64,000 nt of DNA. It comes from Nyssa sinensis. Its lineage: Eukaryota; Streptophyta; Magnoliopsida; Cornales; Nyssaceae. A model generated the notes under the pieces. It was given only the letters and a program-made list of their open reading frames with translations, was not told the origin of the DNA and did not search any database. Location of the stretch: contig CM018035.1 of assembly GCA_008638375.1 (NCBI GenBank), positions 36,822,824 to 36,886,823 of the forward strand. Reading direction: 5' to 3'. The translations under genes were made by a program, and so were the position numbers. Within the stretch, counting starts at the first letter, position 1. Every line of letters begins with the position of its first letter. Shown here piece after piece: positions 23,525 through 36,126 of this stretch.

Positions 23525-23810
23525 TTACTGCAGGTCCCATACCCTGCCTTCCTATTACATACTTTAAAATACCTACTTCATGTTACTACGGGTCTCATAC
23601 CCCGTCTTCTCATCACATTATTTGCTTTACATATGTACTTCATGCAACGCAGGTCCCAGACCCTGCCTTCACATTACATCATTTACTTCACATCTCTACT
23701 TCCCACCACGCGAGTCCCATACCTCGCCTTCATATCAAGTCATTTACTTCACATATCTATTTCCTATAACGCGAGTCCCATACCTCGCCTTTATTTGCTT
23801 CACATTTCTT
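23525..23810 (-). repeat. ~60-bp degenerate tandem repeat in E11
   Basis: About five units of the type 'gcgagtcccatacctcgcctt...tcatttacttcacatatctactt', most regular in 23590-23800. They produce long but meaningless ORFs with the same peptide pattern. The array lies between the left GL-A part and the embedded PBS. Confidence 0.8.
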
Positions 23811-23883
23811 AGGTAGCCTAGAACCTACCTAACTCATAGTTCTATTCTAATTCTTCTCATGTCACTAAGTTTGTTCAAGTTAA

Positions 23884-23901
23884 CCTAGTGCTCTGATACC
23901 A
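23884..23901 (-). other. tRNA-iMet primer binding site inside E11
   Basis: Minus strand TGGTATCAGAGCACTAGG, the standard iMet PBS, 3 nt after an LTR end (...ATTGGTGACA, 23905). LR1 has the same 3-nt spacing. Confidence 0.85.
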
Positions 23902-23904
23902 CTC

Positions 23905-25041
23905 TGTCACCAATCTTAATAAGATTTGGCTCTGCGTGAGCCTCAAGGTTTGAGGATTCCATTCCCATTCACAAAATCAGTTTTAGAAGTTTAAAACCGA
24001 AATTGGGTTTCACTATCGATGCCTGTAACTAAAATTTTGGGGTCTATTCTTTAAGATTTTGAGTCGTGGTTGTAGGTTTTTATGACCCTCATGACTTCTT
24101 CTTGAAGTCTCGACACACCAAATAGGGTTTGGTTCAACTTGGTTCAGACCTGTACTATCAATTTCAGAATTTTCCTTCACCTGTAGCTTCAATGCTCTCA
24201 GTTGATTCTTTATTATTTCTTATCATTTCTTTTGCAATTTAAAGCTTATATTATGCACAATAAGCCCCTACTATTGCATGTTTTAAATTTGAACTAAATT
24301 CACATGAATTTAAATCACGAATTTACCTGTTTAACTGTTGACTGTTACAAATTTTTTTCCTGCCTCAGTTCCTTCCCCTCCTTCTACGAATTACCTTTTC
24401 TCTCTCTTCCCTAATTTCCCCTCTTATTTCCTCCTCTTCTGCTTACCTTGAGGCGGTGGCATTGCCACCTGTTGGCCTTTGGTTTTGCATGGAAAATCCT
24501 TCGGTTGCATGGCCACATAACATGGCTGCCACCTCCCTCTTTCATCATTTCCCTACACCTGCAGGTACATGGAGGCATGGAGAGTAGTGCCTACAGTTAT
24601 AGCCACTACTTCTCTCCCTTTATCCCAAGACATCTCCTACATCCTTATCCCTACTTCTTAATTTATATATATCAATACACATGGGTAGCCGTACACCTAT
24701 ATATAATATATATAAATATACTAATTTATGTATTTACATATACTATATACTTAATTTTATATTATTCTTATTAATATATTCTTATAGACAATAAACATTT
24801 CATGTCTTACTTTTACAATCGTGACTACGGTTTGGCGGTTGACATGAAAATGTATCATTACAATGGAACCAACAGAAACAGGTTGGTGATTGCAATGAAA
24901 GTAATGTACAGTCGTCCTGGGTTCCCGGGACTTGATTGCATGCTCACTTGTTAGAGTTGAAATCAACCTCGTTACTTAAAGTCTCGGTCATCAATAAATT
25001 TTTAATAATTTAATGATTCTTTGTCAGGTCGGGGTGTTACA
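23905..25041 (-). repeat. Probable 5' LTR within E11
   Basis: 1137 bp from TGTAACACCCCGACC (minus start at 25041) to ATTGGTGACA (23905), directly followed by the PBS at 23884-23901. The part around 23960-24160 resembles the leader region of other giant LTRs (for example 39120-39300 in E5). No second full copy of this LTR is visible at the other end. Confidence 0.65.
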
Positions 25042-25473
25042 GTCTAGTATATATATCAGTAAAACCCAGCATACCTTTTTGCAATCAGATCCCACTACCT
25101 GACTTGCTCATGTATACTCAGTCTATAGTAGGACTCGGCATACCCTTTTGTAAACAAATCCGACCACCTGACTTATTCATGCATATCCAGCCTACAGTAG
25201 GACTCGGAGTACCCTTTTGCAATCAGATCCTTTTATATGCCTTGCTCGTACACACCTAGCCTACTCTTTAGTGGCCATAACTTTTTGCAATCAGAACCAC
25301 CTATTTGACTTGCTCATGTAGACCCGACCTACTCCTCATAATAGTAGTGGATTGTAGTATCATCGAATGAGCATTGCGACTATACGCCACTCGTTTATTT
25401 AATGATGTATGAAATTATCATGACTCTCATTAGAGTATAATATATGATTGTACATCATTCAAGCATCATAAAT

Positions 25474-27837
25474 GTCACGACCCAAGACCCCACCCTATGC
25501 GGATCTCGTGTCGCGACGCCCGGTCCGACGCTGCTAGTCGAACCAAGGGTCTCAACTTGCAACACAATTAATGCTACTAACATGCAACAACTAAAACGCG
25601 AAAGAAAATAAATAAAAGCTGCATGTGTTATATTTAATGTTTACAAAATGCGGAATCTAAAATTTCTTAATACAACTGTTCATCCCCAAGACGTGGATAA
25701 CATGGGAGAGCTACAAGACTGTCTGTACTAAGTATTACACTTACAACTTCAAAAGAAATGTCTATTGCTATCTAGCTGACTGCTACTGCTACAGCTACTG
25801 CTCTTCTATAGCTTCCTCTCGTGAAAGGGGTGGTAAGTTTGGGGTGAGCTAACTAAAGCTCAATAAGTAATTCTCCTTTGCTCTGCCATGTGTACATGAA
25901 TATAGAAAGCATTATCCATAAGAGAACTAGAATAAATGCAGATATGCTAGCCAGTCAATGAATGTGGAACTCAATATCAAATGATGGAACTCAAATGATA
26001 AAGCAATGAAATCTGTCTGATAATATAATCATACTTCTACAGTCATGAGCTGTCTCAAGTATAATCATATGCACTCAAGTAAAAGTTGTGAAATCTCATG
26101 ATCATTCATAATGGTATAACATGATCAAGCTATGATAATCAATAAATGATACTGATAACAACAAATGTGGATGCACTTTAACTTGGGGCCTGGCATACCC
26201 CTTAATTCATTTTATTCTCTTTTTCCTCAATTTCTCAGCCAAGCACTAACCCATCGGTTTAGTACTCGTCTCGCAGATCCCACTTTAGCTGCCATTTTAA
26301 TTGCCACTTTTGATTCCATTTTCTCGACCCGTAGGTCTAGTAAGCATCAGATGGAGTTTGTGACTGAGCACAAATCTGGCTGCAATATAATATATCAAGA
26401 TCATGCTGAATCCAATAAACAGTAATGTAATAATACCATCTCAGCAGCGAAAAGAAACTGTTGCCTTAACAGGCCAATGTAAACTAGGCTGTTGAGATCA
26501 TAAGTCTTGCCCCTTGAGGCCTATGTACAGAGTGTACAGAAATCATGATCAAGATATACAACAGTCAATAAACACTTTCCACAAGATAAAGCAATATCAA
26601 TGTGGACTCGATAAACGTTATGATATGTATGGAGTACAATTGATAATATAAGAAAGACTATTGACATGGCTGGGAATGTAACATGTACAGAGATCAGAGA
26701 TTACTTACCTCTTAAACAGTTTCCGTTCTTTCACAATAAAACCAAGTCAATGTTCCTTTCTCTTTGAAATCCCTATTCATTAATAGATAGTATATCTGAG
26801 TTTACCTTTTCATAAGTTATGTTATTCATCAAATCTTATGCCTCTTTACCATTAGTTTCTCTTTTACTTAAATAGACTCTACTATTGAATCCGGAACGTC
26901 GAACAAAGTCGATTTAGACTTTCGCAGAATTCAATTTGGACTTCTGTACTAAAAAGGGCAAAATAGTCATTTTGTACTTTCATCTTTTCTCGTTTTTTGA
27001 GACCTGTTTTCACAAATTGGACTCCACGGTTGAGTCCAGAATGGTCAAAATAATAAAAATTGACTATTCTTTTTTTTTAATCAGAGTCCGTTTGACTACT
27101 TTTTGACTCAGTGGCATTTTCGTAATTTTTTATTATTTTAAATTAATTAATTAAATTAATATTTAAATAATATTTTATCTGGGGGGTCAAATCATAATAA
27201 TTAACAGTTGGGGGGTCAGTTTGTAAATCCCATAACTTCTGGGTTAAATTGTAATTTCAGAAAATCCTATTCTAATTAAGGATAGCCAAACAGTGAATAG
27301 TGACAGAACAGGGATAGGATATCCCTATTCTCATTTCAATTCCAATTTTAATTTCTTATTCGTGTTACCAAACACTCTGAATTTAATTTAAAATCTTTTA
27401 AACTTAAACTGATACTACGTCGTTTTAAGCTACCCGTTTCTATTTCGGTCGGGTCCCGACCCGGATCCGACCCATGACCCGAATCCAAACCCAAGACTAA
27501 ACAGTCTTCTTCTCCATTTTTTCGGTGGAACTCCGGTAGGGTTCTGGTGTGAACAGTAGTCTTCTCCGGCGACGGCGACTGAATTTTGATCGTTTTTCAA
27601 TCTTTTTCAAATGTGGTTCGGTTCCATTTTTCACAAGGAATTTATACCTAGGTTTAGATTTGGATTTAGTTCATTATATCTTCTCGAATTTAAGGAAATC
27701 CATAACTCTGGCCAACTGAATATTTTCATTTTCATGCCAATTGCTTGACTGTTTTCACTTCTTTCTTTTTCATTTCATTTTCTGCATTTCATAGGAAGAT
27801 TTCTAGACCATTTAAACAATGTTTCATGCATAAAATA
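25474..27837 (-). mobile_element. E12, truncated giant LTR fused into the LR1 left LTR
   Basis: Starts with the GL terminus tgtcacgacccaagaccc at 25474, where the right LTR of LR1 continues uninterrupted (about 43310). It carries typical parts: subrepeats at about 26870-27130, a GTAAGT donor-like site (minus, about 26705), tcgggtcccgacccgg near 27450. It never reaches a GL-A end. Around 27838 it passes into the LR1 terminus. It is best explained as an insertion followed by homologous deletion between E12 and the host LTR. Confidence 0.7.
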
Positions 27838-27942
27838 TTCATCTATCTTATTACAGTACACGTTCGGATTACAAGTTAGTGTCATATCGGTTGATCCGGT
27901 CTACCTCAGGTCTAGTGTTGTATTTCAGGTCGGAATGTTACA

Positions 27943-27957
27943 TTCTACCCCCCTTAA
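27943..27957 (-). other. LR1 polypurine tract
   Basis: Minus strand TTAAGGGGGGTAGAA, abutting the 3' LTR start TGTAACATTCC. It is preceded by FEDK-like codons (tttgaggacaaaactc), the usual chromovirus 3' context. Confidence 0.85.
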
Positions 27958-28129
27958 ATTGAGTTTTGTCCTCAAAACTCGAATGCTCATAACTTGGGAA
28001 CTCTACTCCTTACTTTACTTTATCCAATAGTAGTCTCCCTTGAGGGAATCATAACAGTTAATGTGTAGTCTAAGGGTTTCGCTTCCCTATATTCAACTTA
28101 ATCGTAAATAAGAGAGGTATAAATCAATG

Positions 28130-29282
28130 TGTAGGGTTAATATTAACAGTACACAAGTGGATTGCGAACAGACTGGAGGACTACCTATGGCCGCTGATTT
28201 AGTAGCCTCTACATTCCTCAGAAAGATAAAATAAACCCTTCTTGCGTGCTGTGGCTCACTATTCTAGGCCCGAGATCTAATCGTAGGAGCCGGTAGGGCC
28301 AGAGTAACAAGTGTGGTGCTAACCGTAGATCGGTTATTCTGGGGGCTTTCCCTAGAAAAGTGTCCCATCTGACCACATGTGTAACAGCCCCTAGTGCACT
28401 GCCCTCTATGAAATCCGTGGTAGTTGGAACATTTAGTCACGCCCTAATTAGAATGACTGCCTCGGCTCTAACTGGGTCTTGAATTTCCTGGCCCTGTTTC
28501 TAACCTAGAGGATAAAGACCTTTGCATTTTATCTTGGTTGCCTTCTGACCTTTGGTTCGCCCTCTTTTTAGCGAACTCTTCCCCGTCTTGTTCAATAATC
28601 CTTGTTGTTTACACCACTTCATTGTAAATGGCTAATCGAAGAGGTCAGATTCTGGTCTTAATGGACCATCTCAACCCACTTCAAACTTTCGGGCTTTCAT
28701 ATATTCTGTACGTATAACAGTTGGAGCGAACCTGGCCAATTCAGTGAATTTGGCCTCATAAGCCTCCACTGTTAAGCCCTTTTGCTGTAGACCCATGAAC
28801 TCTGTGACTCTCTAGTCTTTGACTTCCTATGGGAAGTACTTCTCACTAAAGACCTCCAAAAATCACTGTCAATCCATGTGAGGTTCTCTGACTGCTTCTA
28901 GGATCCATTACTTGTGAGCGGTACCTTTCAATGTGAATGTGGCATATGCCACCTTTTGAACCTCAGTGCACGTCAAAATGTTGAAGATCTTGTCCATTTC
29001 AAGCAACCATTCTTCCACTGTTGTGGAGCCTTTTGAGACATCAAATACAAATGGTTTCAGCTCTTGGAATCCTTTATAGAAATGTGACCTATCCCTATCA
29101 TTCCCCTGTTGACCTTCCTGGTTGGCAACAAGCTCCTGCCTTACAGGCACACTAGGACTGACCTGATTCCCTGGAAATGCCTCAATAACGCTCATCATAA
29201 GGCATTCTAGCCTCTCTAGGCATTCCATAGCCTGCTCCATAGCCTGATCTTTAGCTATATAAAAGCTTCGAGTATTTACCAT
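28130..29282 (-). pseudogene. gag: LR1 gag (only gene of the element)
   Basis: Minus strand, ATG at 29282 (MVNTRSFYIAKDQAMEQAME). The capsid region reads GFQELKPFVFDVSKGSTTVE, then WLLEMDKIFNILTCTEVQKV and ATFTLKGTAHK; several in-frame stops follow (28907 onward). It continues as EKYFP, LQQKGLTVEAYEAKFTELAR and FAPTVIRTEYMKAR. A nucleocapsid zinc knuckle at 28344-28386 reads CYTCGQMGHFSRES, with the last Cys changed to Ser. An upstream Cys/His motif (CSNYHGFHRGQC) is present. After it only about 200 bp remain to the PPT, so no pro-pol was present at insertion or it was deleted cleanly. Confidence 0.87.
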
Positions 29283-29445
29283 TTACTGAAAAATGTCAAT
29301 GATCAGAATAATAATAATCATCATAAGAATGTAGTTAGCTTCTTATCTATAGACTAACTTTAGACTTGACAGTATAAATACTTTTAGTCCTATCTCCCAT
29401 GACACCATGAAAACACTAAAGTTCTTTTACTTAGTGGTTTTCAAA

Positions 29446-29463
29446 CCTAGAGCTCTGATACCA
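29446..29463 (-). other. LR1 primer binding site (tRNA-iMet)
   Basis: Minus strand TGGTATCAGAGCTCTAGG, 3 nt inside the 5' LTR end at 29467. It marks the right-hand LTR as 5' and the element as minus-strand. Confidence 0.93.
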
Positions 29464-30322
29464 TTCTGCCACAACCCGGAATCCACCCTGTGCGGATCTG
29501 GTATCGAAAAACCGATCTGACCCAATTACCGAACCCTATACATTCCTTTTTCATTTTTAAATTTTAACATTTATATTTGAATCTTACTAACATGCAAACA
29601 ACAATCTAATAAATAGCGGAAGACTTGATAAATTTTTCATTTATAATATTAAAGTTCATATAATTATACAGACCCAAAAACTCCAAATACAACTACCCCC
29701 AGGACGTAGGATGATGGGAGAACATAGGACAAGTACTATACTTTACTACAAAAATAATCCATGCTGTACATATATCTGCAGCAACCCTACGCATGTTCGG
29801 GATTCTGATACCTACTTTCAAACTACGGCATCCCTACCTGAAATAGTCAAAGTATTTGTATGAGCTATGAAAACTCAGTAAGTAAATCCCTTTTGTCACG
29901 ACCCGAATGTAACACCCCGATCCTGTATAATTAATAATTAAATATTAATTATTAATTAATACCGGCTCAGAGAATAATCAAGGGCATTAACCCTAATCTC
30001 CCGACGGTCAAGATAGACCGATAAAACAATTAAAACATGTTCGAGAATAGAGTACAATACCCGAACCTAATTACCAATTAATTAGGTGAAATAATGTCAA
30101 TTTAACACTGACGGAATTCGAATTAATTAACCACGGAAATCCCGAATGACTAATAAATGACACGGAACCTCTGACACTGTAGATAACTGAAATACGAAAC
30201 TCTCGGAACAAACCACTTCAAAAGCGGAGCTCCGAATAAGAAGATATCACAGAAATAGCCAAAACTGAATTACTGCGCAGCCAAACATGGCCTTAACCAA
30301 AAAATGTGGAAAAAGGGCCAAA

Positions 30323-30400
30323 TGGGAGGCTAAGGGAATTGAACCCTTGACCTTTGAGTGGAAAGAAATTTTACCCAAAAACTTACCAATTGGGCTACCC
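30323..30400 (-). other. tRNA-like sequence in E7 (SINE-head type)
   Basis: Minus strand GGGTAGCCCAATTGGTAAG (A-box like) to AAGGGTTCAATTCCCTT (B box in a perfect 5-bp T-arm stem), then a partly pairing acceptor (GGGTAGC/GCCTCCC, 5 of 7). The anticodon arm is not convincing, so I do not call a functional tRNA. It may be the head of a decayed SINE or a pol III promoter relic. Confidence 0.5.
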
Positions 30401-32039
30401 ACACTTTTGTGCACATATATACAACTTAATTGTATATATCTCTGTATTACCCCAACTTGCCACCCAAATCAACCAATGACAACCCATGCAAACCCCACAT
30501 GATTACTCCCCTCAGCCCACCTCAGCTCACCTGACTCTCTGATTTTCAATCACCTCGACCCTGCACATACATATCGAGATATATATGTATAAGTGTATAT
30601 ATATTACACATAATATTGTGATTCATTTTGGTCACAAATAGGTTCTGTGTATAAACCAGAATAGAGGAAGTGAGGCCTTACGTGCGAGTGAGACTGATTG
30701 GTTAGAGGGAGAGGGTTGCATGTGTGTCCATGGCTTGGGGGTATGCAAGCTTGTGCTTGCCTACGGTATCCATGGAATGAAATGCACAAGGGAAGGAAAG
30801 GAACTGAAGATGCACGACTGACTGAGGCACACCTGGAGTGCCAAAAATCAGAAACCGAGCCATAGAGGAGAACAGCCACTATTTGAAAGGTAAAACACCA
30901 AAAAATTTTTGAATTTTCCTCTCAAGCATGCCTACTGTTTTCAGTGTATTTAATCTATATAAACTGTATACATAGGCTCCTGTGAGACCTTAGAATTGTC
31001 ATGAACAACTGAGAAGGTTGGATAAGTTAGAAAACATAAAACCGAGACCCAACCGCCATGGATGGAGCTTCCCTGTAGCAGGTCTGATTTGACCTCCATA
31101 AAACTGAATCTTGATGGTCTAAACATGAACTAGACCTTCCTAAGGTGTCAAAACCACGGATCCGCGACCTACAAACCTAGGTCTAGACCCTCAAAACCGA
31201 ACCTATGGGTCTCGGCCATGTAACCCAAAATCTGAAATGAACACCTAAACTGAAATTTGTAAATGGGATGTTGATCCCCATGGACATACGGTCACAAAGA
31301 ACCAAACCGTGTGAGATTTGGTTGAGAAATAAGGCCCCACGACCGAACTGAAAACCTGTATGATAATCGGTTATACAGAGCTCCATGCATGGATTCGAAG
31401 CTCAAAATCGATGCCAAGTTGTTGGTCTAGACTCTAGGAACAGTTTGGAACCAAAATCAGTTGAAAACAGCCTTCGAAAACCCACGAAATTGGAAAAACT
31501 TGGTGACTGCAACTAGGGCAACGATGCCCTGCACGATGGGGAAGACAGAGTCGACTCGGTCGACTCGCGTGTCGACCTAGACACGTGTCGGTCTACGGGC
31601 GTGCCACTGCTTTAGTGGAACGGCGCCGTTTGAGGTTAAAGGTTTTAAGTTTAAAACCTGAATTCGATCTGTTTGGCAATCCAAATAATAGATTGAAATA
31701 TGAATTGGGCCTATTTAAGAAAGAAATTGGGGTCACCAGGGATATGTTATCCCGGTTTTCTGAGGGACCAGTGAACCGGTTGGTTTTGAGGAATCTGGAC
31801 CGGTCCAACAGTTTGAACCCTAAAACCAAAGGGTCTGAACCCTAATTTTTATGTAATTACATTTTGACCCCTAAAGTTTCCTGAAATTACGATTTAACCC
31901 CTGACAATTTTAAATATTGCACAGTGGCCCAGATTTTGGGAAAATTATACATTTAAGCCCTGCCAAATTAATTAAATAATAAAATTATTATTTTATTATT
32001 TTATTAAATAGGTAAAATTACAATTTTACCCCTAGACAT

Positions 32040-33200
32040 TAAATATGTCAAACGGAGTCCAAATAAATTAAATAAATAGTGTATTTTCACTATTTCAAGC
32101 ATTCTGGACTCAATGGTACAGTCCGATTTTGGAAATACAGTCCCGAAAAATACAGACCCGTAAGTGATAAATGACCGAACTGCCCCTGATGGTACCCAGA
32201 CCCAAATAAAAATATCAGATAGCCTATTTTGACTACCTCGGGCATTCTGAACTCAACGGTGAGGTCTGTTTAATGAACCGAGGTCCCGAAAAATACAGAC
32301 ACGTAGGTATAAATGACCGAATTGCCCTTAATGATACCCAGGGTCGATTAAACATAACAGACAGTCCAATTTCACTATGTTGGACGCTCTGGACCCAATG
32401 GTGAGGTCCATTTTATGAACTGACATGCCGAAAAATACGACACATGAAATTACCAAATTACCCCTGATACCGTACGAGACCTAAACAAAGTCCGATTGGG
32501 ATGAAACTGATACCGGTAGGAGCCCAGACACTGGTGAGACTATATACTTGAGTAGATGACGAATCGGGGTCAGAATTATACAAAACGTAAAATGACCAAA
32601 ATACCCCTGAGCACTGTAAGTGCAAAGTAGAGGTCGAATAAAGGTCAAACTGATCTGATAAATTATCATAGGGATAATTATGAACACTGAAGGGCTAAAT
32701 AAGACTCCGAGAAAGTCAACGCGTAAAACGAGAAATGATCGATGTGTCCCGACGATCTAAGGCAAATACCAAATGAAGTCCAAGGGACTTACAAATTTAT
32801 ACATGAGATATATGGGACGTTCTGAGGACCATGATAGAGTCCGGGGCAAAAATGACAAAATTACCATTTTGCCCCTAAGACTAAATAAGTACCCAACTAA
32901 TACCGATTAAAGTCTAAAAGACTTAAAACTTCATATATACGATATATGGGATATTCTGAGGACCATAACAGGATTCGAGATAAGAATGGCAAAATTACCA
33001 TTTTGCCCCTATGGTTAAAATGAGAACCTAACTGATACCGATTGGAGTCCAAAGGACGTAGAACTTTGTACTTAAGATATAAAGACTATTCTGAAGACCA
33101 CGACAGGGTCCGGGACAAGAATGGTAAAATTACCATTTTGCCCCTAAGGTTGAATGAGTGCCTGACTGATAACAATTGAAGTCTAAATGACTTAGGTCAT
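32040..33200 (+). repeat. Expanded ~135-bp subrepeat array in E7
   Basis: Eight units spaced 132-150 bp (motif near 32101, 32240, 32380, about 32520, about 32665, 32813, 32946, 33078). The last three are the most alike (ttctgaggaccat.a.ag..tc). Each ends in a 'ttaccattttgcccct' type word. This is the longest version of the module in the window. Confidence 0.75.
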
Positions 33201-33889
33201 AATCCTAATAACTGCTAAGCCTAATTAAAGAATGAAATAGCCTCGGGTGAGACCCAATGGAAGGGCGATAGGCTACTAGGCTATCTTAGGTAATCCGATA
33301 GATACCTAAGATGACGAATGAGACCTGAATGGATGAGTTCTGATCTGTCTGTGATTGATGATTATTATTCAGGATATACATGGAGATGCCTGACGTACCT
33401 GGAGGTTATCGGATTATTTATGCAAGGAAATAAGCGTAAAGTTTGTGAGTAACTCCTGACACTGTACTGTATTTTGATTCACTGTCTGTCCTTTGTGAGT
33501 AACTTCTGACACTGTTTTGATACTGTCCCTTGATTTATTGATCTGTTTTGAATGCAATTAATTACGTGCAATTATTTAAATGCATGCCTTTTCGTACTAT
33601 ATCACTTATGACATGGTTTTAGTCTTTTAAATAATTGACTATATTCCTGATCCCTGTGCTAGCATCCCGTACTGTTTTGCTCGTTTTGAACTGTTGAGAT
33701 AAAATGGATATATTGAACCATTATTTTCGAAACGATTAAATAAACCATGTGATATAGGCAAAGAATAACATTTTGTTGTATCGTACCGCTTTGTATAGTA
33801 TACTGTCTGAATGCTATATTGTTTAAATGTATGTACTTAATGTACGCCCTTTGTACCACATTCCACGTGATGTGCTTGTGTCCTTCGAA

Positions 33890-34560
33890 TTAGGAATTCC
33901 GTTCAGTTCGGTTATGTGCTGTCCGTTAATGATATGTCTGCCTCGATTGATATGTTCCGTCCGGCTCTGACATGTTCCGTCCGTTAATGGTGTTAAGTCC
34001 GCCTTGATTGATATATGGTCCAGTTCCGTTGTGTACTGTCCGTTGATGATACGTCTGTCTTGATTGAAATATTGTTCAGTCCAGTTATGATTAGTTCCGA
34101 CAGTGATGTGTCCCTGACTTGATTGTTATATTGTTTCTACCCAGTTCCGTTATGTTGTGTCCTGTTCATGATTTGCCTGTGTCCTGATTAGTGTATTGTT
34201 TCCGTTTAGTTCCGTTATAATTTTATCCGTTCGCGATATGCCTTTGCTTGACTGATGTATTATTTCCGTTCGATTCCGTTATATTCCATCCGTTGATGAC
34301 ATCTCTAGCCTGATTGATAGATGGTCTAGTTCCGTTATGTTTCCGTCCTGTTATTGGTATGCCTTGTCTTGATTAATCTTGTTCAACTCCGCTATGTTCT
34401 AGCCATTGATAATATACCCCTGTCTTGACTGACTTATTGTTCCCACTCAGTCCCGATTGTGATTCGTTCCGTTAATGAAAAGTCTGTGTCTTGACCGATA
34501 TATTAGCAATAGTTATTGTTTTGACCGATTGGTTATGTCATGTTTCGATCTGTTTGTATT
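33890..34560 (+). repeat. TCCGTT-rich degenerate tandem repeat in E7
   Basis: Around 15 irregular units of 35-60 bp built on 'ttcagttccgttatgttctgtccgttgatgatatg..tgtcttgattgat'. It is the counterpart, reverse complemented, of 235-345 in E0 and 53100-53800 in E8. Confidence 0.75.
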
Positions 34561-36018
34561 GTTTGTTCGATTCTGTTTTATTGTACTAGACTGCTTATGA
34601 AATAGATTTATAAAAATAGTTATTTTTGAAATGACTAAATTATCCATGTGCCTTGGAAGCACAAAATTGGATTTGAAACCCATGATAGGGAATCTGTGTT
34701 ACTCACTGGGCTTATTTAAGCTCACCCCATTATTCTGACATTTTTCAGGAATTACCTCCATTGGATTAGAAGGTACTATGACATGACGTGAATAGGCCAA
34801 GTGGCATCGCAAGTAAGGATCTGACGGCACTGAATTGTAGAGACTGGTTTATTGTGGATTGAACCTGGTTATTCCGGTGAGTGGTATGTTATGACTGACT
34901 TGACTGATATATACTAGATAGACATGGCTCATGGAACTAATGGTACTCTAGAGATATTAGATCTGCTCTGTTGTTCTATGCTTGATTCTAGATATGCTCT
35001 GAGATTAGAATTGTTGACTGACTGGATTTAGTCTTGCTCTGTGATACATATTCTTATGATGGATGAGTGAATTGCATTCCCGTGACACAAAGAAAAAGTT
35101 TTAAATTCTGCTGCATCTGACCCTACAGTTGGAGTGCAATTCGTCGAAAAGTTCAGAATTTGCCTTTGGTTGGTCGCGTCGCGACCGACTGGCAGTCATG
35201 TCCTCGACATCCGCGTAGGGTGGGGTTCGGGATGTGACACCGAAACCCACCCTATGCGGATCTCATGTCGCGGGGCCGACCCAAAGGCCGTCCCTACTTT
35301 TTCCATTCCTGTATCATAGTACTAATATGCAATGTACTAAAAATTTTAAACAATGAACAGCGAAAGTCTTTATCAATTACAGTAATCCAGCGGAAGTCTT
35401 TTAAATAATTTAAACAGCGGAAGTCTATTAAATACATGACATAGTTCTACATAAAACAAAATGAGAACTAAACGTAACCAGCACCCAGGGGTGGTGAATA
35501 CATGGGAGAACTAACATAGACTGATACAGTACTTCAAAATGTCTCCCTACGCTCTCAGACTCCTACTGGGGTCTCGCAGCGTCATCACCTGAAATGGGGG
35601 GTAAGTGGGGTGGAATGAGCTATGAAGCTCAGCAAGTAAAACAGATCTCTGACACTGGTATCGATGATTATAAAGAACATGAATCCATGAATAACAATAT
35701 GATAGCCAATCATAAGAAGTAAGATGCTGTGATAACCAAATGAGAACAGTTGCCATGATGGCCAATAAATAGTGGGGTCACAATATACAATCAGGAGTAA
35801 TGAATAAGCAGTGATAAGGATTTCTCAAAAATAACCTTTCACAATAAAAGTACTGCCACAATAAAAGGATTACAATCAAACCAATGAACAATGTAAGATA
35901 ACCCATAAGAAACAGTAACCATTCAACAATGTCACGACCCGAAACCCACCCTAAGCGGATTACCGGATCGCGATCGCCGCCCCGAGACCCGAGGGTCCCG
36001 AGACAAGGCTCGCATATG

Positions 36019-36126
36019 CAGCGGTATCGAATAGATGTGCAACATACATTTTGCGGAAGCGTAAAAAACTTTTTCTTTTCTTTTCTCATTTTTAAATTAT
36101 GCACATCCGTTCGGTACTGCCGCTCC
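36019..36126 (-). other. Inverted repeat of the GL-A 3' end, E5 copy
   Basis: gcagcggtatcgaatagatg (36018-36037) pairs with tgcacatccgttcggtactgc (36100-36120) across a tttttcttttcttttc spacer. Equivalent to 8541-8643. Confidence 0.6.

Larger units (their letters stand above)
21131..25041 (-). mobile_element. E11, composite giant-LTR element
   Basis: 3911 bp between gtctg (21126-21130) and gtcta (25042-25046). The right LTR of LR1 has the empty site (atttccatggcctggtata near 42880), which proves a single insertion. On the minus strand it starts TGTAACACCCCGACC and ends GAGTCGTGACA. The left 1.9 kb is like the 3' part of E1/E2/E5. The right 1.1 kb looks like a different, shorter LTR followed by an iMet PBS (23884-23901). 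It is therefore not a plain solo LTR but a recombinant or internally deleted element. Confidence 0.85.
20404..27942 (-). repeat. LR1 left LTR (3' LTR), interrupted and chimeric
   Basis: LR1 sequence is 20404-21130 and 25047-25473, colinear with 29467-29893 plus 42569-43311 in the right LTR. E11 interrupts it. From 25474 it changes abruptly to another giant-LTR copy (E12). The last ~105 bp (about 27838-27942) return to LR1 sequence. Confidence 0.82.
29908..35239 (+). mobile_element. E7, solo giant LTR (GL-B, 5.3 kb)
   Basis: 5332 bp, TGTAACACCCCGATCC...GGGTTCGGGATGTGACA, TSD ccgaa (29903-29907 and 35240-35244). It sits only 14 bp inside the terminus of E6. It is related to E8 and E0 by its 3' end (tcctcgacatccgcgtaggg) and by its TCCGTT-rich array. 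It holds a tRNA-like sequence, eight subrepeats and a GTGAGTAAC motif at about 33446 and 33496. No gag or pol. Confidence 0.9.
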
